Below, one piece after another: positions 57,637 through 64,000 of a stretch of 64,000 nucleotides of DNA (its first letter is position 1; each line of letters starts with the position of its first letter). Source of the stretch: Microcoleus sp. AS-A8 (GTDB lineage Bacteria > Cyanobacteriota > Cyanobacteriia > Cyanobacteriales > Coleofasciculaceae); NCBI GenBank assembly GCA_039962225.1, contig JAMPKV010000007.1:62001-126000 (forward strand). Reading direction: 5' to 3'. A model generated the notes under the pieces. That model was not told the DNA's origin, ran no database searches, and was given only the letters and a program-made list of their open reading frames with translations. The translations under genes were made by a program, and so were the position numbers.

Positions 57637-57921
57637 GTGAATAGCCCAACTGTACATCACTTGAGTCCTGCATTGCGCCCAATTCGCCAATGGTTGGAAT
57701 CTTTAGAAATTCGCGATGCTCATGTGGCGCGATCGCTCTGCAAAATCATTCCGGCTAGTTGTCCCTTTGAGCGAGAAATTAAATTTCTTGACCGCACTAT
57801 CGTTCGCATTCCACCGCTGTGCAAACTGAATCCTTTCTACGAGCAAATCGTTTGTATTCGCTTCAAATCTTTAACCTATTTGGCAGACCAATGTGGTGAA
57901 GATGTAACGCTTTACTGCTAA
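57637..57921 (+). CDS. Mo-dependent nitrogenase C-terminal-domain protein
   Basis: A 94-residue protein matching, by eye, the small cyanobacterial family annotated as Mo-dependent nitrogenase C-terminal domain. Typical traits are IRQWLESLEI, CKIIPASCPFERE, the IPPLCKLNPFYEQ block, LTYLADQCGED and a terminal cysteine. Four further Cys are spread through the chain, suggesting metal or redox chemistry, but the function is not established. It is monocistronic here, with no nif gene near, so the name should not be taken as proof of nitrogen fixation. Confidence 0.8.
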   Translation: MNSPTVHHLSPALRPIRQWLESLEIRDAHVARSLCKIIPASCPFEREIKFLDRTIVRIPPLCKLNPFYEQIVCIRFKSLTYLADQCGEDVTLYC

Positions 57922-58857
57922 ATTATTTGTATTAGTTCCATCCCTACATTCACAACTGCTTTAGCTGTCCATACCGCCGGGACTTAAACAAAGTTCAAGC
58001 CCAAATAAAGCCAAAATTCTCTATACCGCTCTTCCATCAGTCTAGGCAGAGAAAAATAATAAATCTTCTGAATATGAGGTGTCTGGAATAGAACCTCGCA
58101 ATCGATCACAATGATGCAACCTTAGAAAAATCATGTGAGCTATTGTCCGCAAAAGGCCAGATTCAAATAAGCCGAAGTACGGTGGACTGGTTATTGCAAA
58201 AGATACAATTGACTCGCAAAATTCTAGGTAATTAATTTGAGTAAAATTTATTAAATAAGCTTACTCAATTGCTGAACATTCGACAGCAAATCTTGCCAGT
58301 CCACCTGGTGAATAAATCAAATTTTTAATATAAATTCAGGCTGCCAACAAGGCTATCAATTACTCCGGCATACCATTGTTCTGGAGTAATATTCCAGGCA
58401 CCGCTCACCGTAATATCAATCGCCGCACAAGCCAAATCCTCTGCTTTTAGACGCTGCATCCTTCGTACCCGTAAACTCGATTGCCCCATCTGCCGGGAGT
58501 TGAGTACGTAACAAAATTCCCCAGCTTTGAGTCCGTTATATCAATCAGAGTCTGCCTGTCGCATTACATAACTAGCGGCATCAATTGGCAAACTTCCCCT
58601 AAATTGATATTCATATACCGGATTGGATGAGACATTCATGGAATATAACAATGGAACCGTCAATTTGGGTTAGGTGACTGTAGTCCCTATCTCTTGTATG
58701 TGTCTTCTTATGCAAGAACTTCGCTCAATCTCTGTCTACAACTATCGTTAGGAATATCTTTCACTTCCTTACGTCCTGATTTTCAATTGAACAACTAGAA
58801 AGGGAACCTAGCCTAATATTGCGGTGAATGTACCTTCATGATGAACAGTGAAATCCG
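57922..58857. other. 936-base region with a decayed gene
   Basis: No intact gene was found. The segment 58258-58639 carries a minus-strand remnant of an AAA-like ATPase (listed separately). 57922-58257 and 58640-58857 show no ORF, RNA gene or strong repeat that I can support. Confidence 0.55.
58258..58639 (-). pseudogene. Remnant of an AAA-like domain protein (AAA_35-type)
   Basis: Reading from ATG 58637-58639 on the minus strand gives MNVSSNPVYEYQFRGSLPID, then YVMRQADSD, a TGA stop (58541-58543), YNGLKAGEFCYVLNSRQ, MGQSSLRVRRMQRLKAEDLA, CAAIDITVSGAWNITPEQWY and AGVIDSLVGSLNLY before a second stop (58325-58327). Homologous text then resumes in another frame (DWQDLLSNVQQLSK, about 58265-58306). 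This is the N terminus of the cyanobacterial AAA-like (pfam14516-type) family, whose usual text has MGKSSLRV; here the Walker Lys is Gln. Two stops, a frameshift and the missing C terminus mark it as dead. Confidence 0.8.
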
Positions 58858-59619
58858 ATGCTTGACCCCGCTTGGTGCGACCACTCTATGACCCACTGGC
58901 TGACCTTGAAGAACCTGTTTTCTCAGTGGCTCATGACACCGACCTTAATGTTAGTTCCACTGGTCATAGTGGTAGGATTCCTTTGGCTGATTCCCCGACG
59001 GCGTTGGAAGCATTTATTCGCTGGTTTAGGAATTATTTTATTGGTGATTTATTTTACAGCCACTTCTTCATTAACCGTTGCTTTAGCCAGTCAAGGATTA
59101 GTTGCTTTTTTACCTAAAGATTCTGGTGAAACGGTGGATGCAATTGTTGTGTTAGGACGTGGTTATCAATTTAGAGCATCTAGAGTAGAAGTGGCGGCTA
59201 AACTTTGGCAAGCCCATCGAGCACCCTTAATTTTTGCTAGTGGTGCAGGAGATGCTTCTGAAACAATTGAGCTATTCACCGCAGAAGGTATTCCCAATCA
59301 AGCGCTAGCTCACGAAGATTGTTCTCGTACCACGAAGGAAAATGCTGAATTTACAGCAGCAGTGCTACAACCTCAAGGAGTTAGGACAATTTTACTCGTA
59401 ACTGACCCCCCTCACATGTTGCGATCGCTCCTTACCTTTCGTCATTTCGGGTTTCAAGTTATTCCCCATAGCAGTCCGCTACCGTCGGATTTAGCGCCTA
59501 AGAGAAAAGCTCTGATGGTATTCTACGAGTACCTGGCTTTCATCACTTATGGATTACAGGGGCGGTTGTTTCCACAAAGCATTCCTGAAGCAACCAGTGT
59601 TCAATTTACTCTGAAGTAA
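58858..59619 (+). CDS. YdcF/SanA-family (DUF218) membrane protein
   Basis: A 253-residue protein with two N-terminal transmembrane helices (about 28-47 and 52-76) and a DUF218 domain. Domain landmarks are VDAIVVLGRGYQFRASRVEVA, LIFASGAGDASE, the acidic/Thr region SRTTKENAEF and ILLVTDPPHMLRS. Relatives (ElyC, SanA, YdcF) influence envelope or peptidoglycan metabolism; the enzymatic activity is not settled. ATG 58858 is used; ATG 58888 would remove ten residues before the first helix. It converges with recQ. No operon partner is seen. Confidence 0.87.
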   Translation: MLDPAWCDHSMTHWLTLKNLFSQWLMTPTLMLVPLVIVVGFLWLIPRRRWKHLFAGLGIILLVIYFTATSSLTVALASQGLVAFLPKDSGETVDAIVVLGRGYQFRASRVEVAAKLWQAHRAPLIFASGAGDASETIELFTAEGIPNQALAHEDCSRTTKENAEFTAAVLQPQGVRTILLVTDPPHMLRSLLTFRHFGFQVIPHSSPLPSDLAPKRKALMVFYEYLAFITYGLQGRLFPQSIPEATSVQFTLK

Positions 59620-59822
59620 GAAGATAGAGACATTTATTCTACTTACAATCAACTGAATATATCTAGTTGACTGTAAATACTGACGGGATGGCTAATGATG
59701 CCAGGACAAAGGCTACGGAGTTAATACAAACAGAGAAAAGAAATCGGACAATTGGATCAAATGACTGAAACAAAGCATTATGTGCATTTCTAATTGTCAA
59801 AGTTAGTCCAGTTGCAGCAACA

Positions 59823-61949
59823 TCATCGTTCCCTCCGCCACCAAGATCGCACCAGTTGAATTTCCTCATAACTATATTCCTCTCCCAAATGTTCCCGAAT
59901 GGTTTTAAGCGACCCCTCACCTACAGCTTGAATCCCTTGAAGTATAGTTTTTTGCCGTTCCGGAACCACCAACTGATTTAAATCCACTGGCTGTTTCATT
60001 TCCAGTAACTCACTCAAATGAGTCACAATTGTACGAGGAGTAAAACCGCGTTTTTGAGCAATTTCTTCAACACTCAACCCTTGCTGATAGTATTGCAGCG
60101 TCACCATGTGAGTATTGGCAGGCAGAGGAACAGGTAATTTTTGTTCTTGACAAAATGCCCGAATTTCTGAAACAAATTTATCCCCATATTGATTAACTTT
60201 ATTTGTCACAACCCCGGAAATTTTGGCAAACGCTTCCAGGGTTTGGGGTTGTTGCTGCGCCATCAATCTTAGGCTAGAATCTGCAAAAACAACATAAGGC
60301 GCAACCGAGTGAGCATCGGCTATTTGTTTGCGTAACTTTCGTAGGCGTTCCAACAACATTTCGGCTTCAGCGCTTCTAGGATTAATCTCTGCTAACGCTT
60401 TAGCAACTGGAGTCTGAGTAATAGCAATTTCAACCGTTCGCTGACTTCGCAGGACTTCCCAACTCAATTTATTTAGCTTTAAAATTCGGTAACCATCGGT
60501 CGTTTCATCGAGTAATCCTTGATGTAAAAGCGATCGCCCCAACATCTTCCAATCATCAGCACTTCTATCCTTGCCAATCCCATAAGTAGAGAGCAGGTGA
60601 TGCCCATACTGCTCAATCTTCTGCTTTCTAGAACCCCTCAGCACATCAATAATATGAGTTATACCGAAACGTTCTTTGCAACGTGCTACGCAAGAGAGAA
60701 ACTTTTGCGCTTCAATCGTCCAATCTTCTACCGGTTTGGGGTTACGGCAGTTATCACAGTTTTCACAATTCCCTTTAAACCGTTCGCCAAAATAACGGAG
60801 TTGAATGGTCCGGCGACAATCGGTTCCTTCCGCGTAATCGATTACCTGACGCAACTGCTGACGGGCAACTCGTTGTTCTTTGGGATCGGGTTTTTGCTCG
60901 ATGAGATAATCAATGGTGCGGATATCAGCCGCACCGAAGAAGAGGGTACAATGTGCCGGTTCGCCATCGCGTCCTGCGCGTCCTGATTCCTGATAGTATC
61001 GCTCTAAATTGTGGGGTAAGTCGTAGTGGATGACGAAGCGGACATCGGGCTTGTTAATACCCATCCCAAACGCAATGGTGGCTACCATCACCTGCACATC
61101 ATCCCGAATGAAGCGCGTTTGATTGGTTGCCCTGGCTTCATCACTCATCCCCGCATGGTAGGGCAATGCATCAATTCCATCTTTCTGGAGGCGAAAGGCG
61201 ACTTCATCCACCGCACGACGACTTAAGCAGTAAACAATGCCTGAGCCTTTATGGGATTTAATTTTTTTTAAAAGTTGGTTGTAGCTGTGGCGTTCTTTGG
61301 GTTGAACTTCGTAGTAGAGGTTGGGACGGTTGAAGCTGGCAATGTGAACTCCCGGTTGCCGCAACGTCAGTTGTTCTAGGATATCCTGTTGCACACGTTT
61401 GGTGGCGGTGGCAGTGAGGGCGAGAATGGGGATATCGGGATAACGCTGGCGCAATTGTTTCATTTGGCGATATTCCGGACGGAAGTCGTGCCCCCACTCC
61501 GAAACGCAGTGCGCTTCATCAATGGCAAAAGCGGAAATGCCAATTTGTGCCCGCACTTTCTCCAGAAAGGGCAGAAATTTCTCTCCCAGTAAGCGTTCCG
61601 GTGCGACGTAGAGCAGTTTAATTTTGCCGTTGAGGATGGCGAGTTCACGCGATCGCACATCGTCCCAACTCAGCGTACTATTGAGGAATGTAGCCCCAAT
61701 CCCATTATCCACGAGGGCATCCACTTGGTCTTGCATTAGAGCAATCAAGGGGGATACCACGACCGTTAAACCCGGTTTCAGCAGGGCTGGCAGTTGGAAA
61801 CACAGAGACTTCCCGCCTCCTGTGGGCATGATAACCAGTAAATCCCGTTGCGCGAGCGCTTCTTCAACAATCTGTCTTTGTCCTGGACGAAAGGCATCGT
61901 AACCAAAGAAGTGTTTGAGTGCTTCCTCCAGGGATTGCAACTGGTACAT
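59823..61949 (-). CDS. recQ: ATP-dependent DNA helicase RecQ
   Basis: A 708-residue superfamily 2 helicase (3'-5') for recombination and fork repair. Motifs: FGYDAFRPGQ (motif 0), MPTGGGKSLCF (Walker A), DEAHCVSEWGHDFRPEY (Walker B and aromatic loop), LTATAT, and the Arg-finger region QESGRAGRDG. A zinc-binding Cys cluster follows (CRRTIQLRYFGE...NCENCDNC), then RQC, HRDC (AKALAEINPRS to FCQEQ) and a C-terminal helix-turn-helix (SVEEIAQKRGFTPRTIVTHL). The start was placed at ATG 61947-61949 (MYQLQSLEEALKHF), where homology begins. The frame stays open further upstream to 62150, but that stretch is unconserved and overlaps the divergent DUF427 gene. Confidence 0.95.
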   Translation of the reverse strand: MYQLQSLEEALKHFFGYDAFRPGQRQIVEEALAQRDLLVIMPTGGGKSLCFQLPALLKPGLTVVVSPLIALMQDQVDALVDNGIGATFLNSTLSWDDVRSRELAILNGKIKLLYVAPERLLGEKFLPFLEKVRAQIGISAFAIDEAHCVSEWGHDFRPEYRQMKQLRQRYPDIPILALTATATKRVQQDILEQLTLRQPGVHIASFNRPNLYYEVQPKERHSYNQLLKKIKSHKGSGIVYCLSRRAVDEVAFRLQKDGIDALPYHAGMSDEARATNQTRFIRDDVQVMVATIAFGMGINKPDVRFVIHYDLPHNLERYYQESGRAGRDGEPAHCTLFFGAADIRTIDYLIEQKPDPKEQRVARQQLRQVIDYAEGTDCRRTIQLRYFGERFKGNCENCDNCRNPKPVEDWTIEAQKFLSCVARCKERFGITHIIDVLRGSRKQKIEQYGHHLLSTYGIGKDRSADDWKMLGRSLLHQGLLDETTDGYRILKLNKLSWEVLRSQRTVEIAITQTPVAKALAEINPRSAEAEMLLERLRKLRKQIADAHSVAPYVVFADSSLRLMAQQQPQTLEAFAKISGVVTNKVNQYGDKFVSEIRAFCQEQKLPVPLPANTHMVTLQYYQQGLSVEEIAQKRGFTPRTIVTHLSELLEMKQPVDLNQLVVPERQKTILQGIQAVGEGSLKTIREHLGEEYSYEEIQLVRSWWRRER

Positions 61950-62082
61950 GATTGATGGTTTTTGCGCTGACGATGCGATTATTGTACCAACCGCAGATTT
62001 GAACCTTGTTTGGCCTCGTTCAGGTTCTGGCCTTGAACTCAGGTCATAATAGTATCTGGAGCGTTTATTAAGTAAAGTAACA

Positions 62083-62367
62083 ATGCCAAAAGCAATCTGG
62101 AATGGTGCGGTTATTGCCGAGAGCGACAAGTGCGTAGTGGTGGAAAACAATCAATACTTCCCCCCAGACGCCATCAAGAAGGAGTACTTTAAGGAGAGCA
62201 ATACCCATACCACCTGTCCTTGGAAGGGCGTTGCTAGCTACTACAGCGTTGAAGTGGACGGACAGGTTAACAAGGATGCCGCTTGGTACTATCCGACAGC
62301 GAAAGACGCGGCAAAGAATATTGAAGGCTATATAGCGTTCTGGAAAGGCGTGAAAGTCGAGGTGTAG
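62083..62367 (+). CDS. DUF427 family protein
   Basis: A 94-residue single-domain DUF427 protein. Characteristic text is AIWNGAVIAESDKCVVVENNQYFP, THTTCPWKGVASYYSVEVDG and AAWYYPTAKDAAKNIEGYIAF. The fold is a small beta-rich domain of unknown function; the CPWKG-ASYY block is its hallmark. It is divergent from recQ with a 133-base shared promoter region. There is no context clue to its substrate. Confidence 0.9.
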   Translation: MPKAIWNGAVIAESDKCVVVENNQYFPPDAIKKEYFKESNTHTTCPWKGVASYYSVEVDGQVNKDAAWYYPTAKDAAKNIEGYIAFWKGVKVEV

Positions 62368-62400
62368 TGAGTCATTGTCAGGGCAAGGCATGTCTTGCCC

Positions 62401-62733
62401 CTACATGGATTTTCCACTTTTTTTAATGGCATTAATCAGTTCAGTTCGGTAATCTACATCAGCTTCGACGTTAGCACTGGTTAAAGTGCTGCCGACGGCT
62501 CGATTCACCTTGAGTTCATTATTCAGCAGCGTGTTGAGGATATCTAACTGAGCGTCGAGAATTTTGGGACGCTTTTCGTACCAAGTGGCAATTATTTCTG
62601 ATATCTTCTCTTCATCCTGAGGCAGGGAAGCGGCGAGCTTATCTAGGATTGCCCAATCTTGAGGAGAAAAGAGCGATCGCTTAGTTTTCAATAACTCAAT
62701 GAAGGCTGCGATGTTCTGTTCATGAAATGACAT
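62401..62733 (-). CDS. Conserved-looking hypothetical protein, 110 aa
   Basis: From ATG 62731-62733 this is an acidic, helical protein (MSFHEQNIAAFIELLKTKRS, LFSPQDWAILDKLAASLPQD, TWYEKRPKILDAQLDILNTL). An upstream start at 62808 would add 25 residues of unlike composition. I do not recognize a domain and see no signal peptide or membrane segment. It converges with the DUF427 gene. Function unknown. Confidence 0.65.
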   Translation of the reverse strand: MSFHEQNIAAFIELLKTKRSLFSPQDWAILDKLAASLPQDEEKISEIIATWYEKRPKILDAQLDILNTLLNNELKVNRAVGSTLTSANVEADVDYRTELINAIKKSGKSM

Positions 62734-63005
62734 TACCAGAGTCCTCAAAATTGTTGGCCTGCCGCTTGACGCGGGTGTTGTTTGGAGGTATTGACTAGCT
62801 TGCCTCAAGCACTATGCATATTACTACTGTAAGAGAGCGATCGTTCTGTTGAGGAATAACATCATCATTTTCTATCATCAAAACGGTTGAATTAGCTCCA
62901 ACCGAGACTCAATCAGACTTATGATTTTTTAGATAGTGATACTCCAGCCTGGATGAGTTAACAAGGGCACACTAGCCATTATTTCCATACACCAATAATA
63001 GCCAT

Positions 63006-64000
63006 ATGGACAATTTAATTTTAATCATAGGCTTGATCGCCTTGATCGTGGGTTCCGTAGCCATTTGGTTGAACAAGCAGACAAACGCACGTAACCGCAT
63101 CAGCCATGAGCGCGCCAAAAACGCTCTATTACAGTTTGAAACACGCTTAGATGATCTAGATAGGCAATTACAGCAGGAACGTACTTCACTTCCTGCTGAA
63201 CTCACAACGTTACCGACTCAGATAGAAAGTATCCAGCAGAATTACTCCCAGCTCCACTCTCAAGTCTCAGAACTCCAAACCCATGTAGACACCAAAGATG
63301 AGGAGCGTCTGCAACTCAATTCCCAAGTAGCAGAACTGCAAAACCAGTTTCTCACGATTCAGCAAGAACGCAACCAACTGTTCTCTCAACTTCCCCAACT
63401 GCAAACTGAGTTAGAAGCAATCACTCAAGAGCGCGAGGAGCTAAACTTCCAACTCTTAGAACTGCAAAACCAACTGGAAACCCTAACTCAGGAACGAGAG
63501 CAATTGTATGGGCAACTCTCACAACTGCGCCAGCAAATTGAAGGCGTTCAGCAGGAGAACGTACCGCTACACTCGGAGTTTGCTGAACTACAAAACCAGT
63601 TTCTCATGATTCAGCAAGAGTGCAGCCAACTGTCCTCTCAACTTCCCCAACTGCAAACTCAGTTAGAGGCAACCACTCCAGAACGTGAGTACCTAAACTT
63701 CCAATTCTTAGAAGTGCAAAGCCAACTGGAAACCCTAACTCAGGAACGAGAACAATTGCATGGGCAACTCTCACAACTGCGCCAGCAAATTGACGGCGTT
63801 CAGCAGGAGAGCGTACCCCTACATTCGGAGTTCGCCGAATTCCAAAACCAGTTTCTCACGATTCAGCAAGAGCGCAGCCAACTCCACTCGCAACTACCCC
63901 AACTGCAACAGGAATTAGACACGAGCAACCAAGAGCGTGAGTATCTCAATTTCCAATTCTTAGAACTGCAAAGCCAACTAGAAACCCTAACTCAGGAGCG
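63006..64000 (+). CDS. Membrane-anchored coiled-coil repeat protein, N-terminal part (cut by window edge)
   Basis: The frame opens at ATG 63006 and stays open for at least 331 codons to the window end. Residues about 4-22 (LILIIGLIALIVGSVAIWL) form one transmembrane helix or signal anchor. The rest is Gln/Leu/Glu-rich heptad sequence typical of a long coiled coil (LQNQFLTIQQER, LPQLQTELEA, LETLTQEREQL). From about residue 112 the sequence repeats with an 84-residue (252-bp) period. It may be a structural or envelope scaffold; no enzymatic domain is visible in this part. The family is not identified. Confidence 0.85.
   Translation, partial: MDNLILIIGLIALIVGSVAIWLNKQTNARNRISHERAKNALLQFETRLDDLDRQLQQERTSLPAELTTLPTQIESIQQNYSQLHSQVSELQTHVDTKDEERLQLNSQVAELQNQFLTIQQERNQLFSQLPQLQTELEAITQEREELNFQLLELQNQLETLTQEREQLYGQLSQLRQQIEGVQQENVPLHSEFAELQNQFLMIQQECSQLSSQLPQLQTQLEATTPEREYLNFQFLEVQSQLETLTQEREQLHGQLSQLRQQIDGVQQESVPLHSEFAEFQNQFLTIQQERSQLHSQLPQLQQELDTSNQEREYLNFQFLELQSQLETLTQE
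63339..64000 (+). repeat. 252-bp tandem repeats coding for coiled coil
   Basis: The marker AAACCAGTTTCTCA recurs at 63341, 63593 and 63845, exactly 252 bases apart, and about 2.6 units are visible before the window ends. Each unit encodes 84 residues (12 heptads), so repeat-number changes keep both reading frame and coiled-coil register. Confidence 0.88.

Noticed and set aside
57637-57921. Evidence for nitrogen fixation
   Set aside because: The family name contains nitrogenase, but such small proteins occur alone in many cyanobacteria and no nif gene is present here.
59663-59920. Minus-strand open frame of 85 codons overlapping the recQ 3' end
   Set aside because: It is out of frame with recQ, overlaps its conserved C-terminal coding region, and has no recognizable domain.
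61950-62150. 67-residue N-terminal extension of RecQ
   Set aside because: RecQ homology begins at MYQLQSLEEALKHF; the extension is unconserved in style and overlaps the start of the divergent DUF427 gene.
1-64000. CRISPR arrays, rRNA or tRNA genes
   Set aside because: No regularly spaced repeats with unique spacers, no rRNA segments and no tRNA cloverleaf were recognized on either strand.

Overview
The window reads as chromosome of a filamentous-type cyanobacterium. Supporting signs are the very frequent GCGATCGC (HIP1-like) octamers, AMIN-domain TonB receptors, CTGACTC/CTCCTGA heptamer repeats, a Mo-nitrogenase C-terminal-domain protein, and giant Ser/Thr-kinase/AAA/histidine-kinase fusions. 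The genus cannot be fixed from sequence alone.

Region 1 (1-8156) is iron-uptake hardware: the 5' part of one TonB-dependent receptor (minus strand, cut by the window edge), exbB-exbD (plus), then a minus-strand operon of a second receptor (AMIN + plug + barrel), an FecB-like siderophore-binding lipoprotein, an MFS exporter and a type II thioesterase. No tonB, FecCD permease or FecE ATPase gene is visible.

Region 2 (8157-8759) is a divergent control region. Two TTGA-type inverted repeats sit on candidate promoters for the receptor operon and for the biosynthetic genes.

Region 3 (8760-44071) is a 35 kb co-directional NRPS cluster: discrete ACP, AcpS-type PPTase, benzoate-CoA-ligase-like aryl ligase, salicylate synthase, a second diverged AcpS, a KAS III-like/ACP fusion, then six NRPS proteins, a stand-alone SyrP/TauD-type hydroxylase and a class III aminotransferase. 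Reading adenylation pockets by eye gives Cys-like (after a heterocyclization domain), Asn-like (followed by epimerization), Gly, Asp, Gly, Asp. Both Asp modules follow the same functional order: C domain, aspartyl beta-hydroxylase, degenerate HH-less 'interface' C domain, A, T. In the first the hydroxylase is a free protein; in the second it is fused behind the C domain. The line ends in a thioester reductase and an MxcL-like aminotransferase. The inferred product is a linear siderophore: 2-hydroxyphenyl-thiazoline, D-Asn(?), Gly, beta-OH-Asp, Gly and an amino-terminated reduced beta-OH-Asp, offering three bidentate iron sites.

Region 4 (44072-57483) is signalling: an OmpR-type regulator extended by Hpt, REC and a degenerate GGDEF domain; a 2050-residue Ser/Thr kinase-AAA-GAF-histidine kinase-REC; a 1297-residue REC-PAS-histidine kinase-REC-REC; and a single REC protein. 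Whether it controls the siderophore genes is unknown.

Region 5 (57484-64000) holds a Mo-nitrogenase C-terminal-domain protein, a decayed AAA-like pseudogene, a YdcF-family membrane protein, RecQ, a DUF427 protein, a small hypothetical, and the start of a membrane-anchored coiled-coil protein built from 252-bp tandem repeats. Small palindromic repeats are scattered through the window, and three have entered coding sequences in frame.
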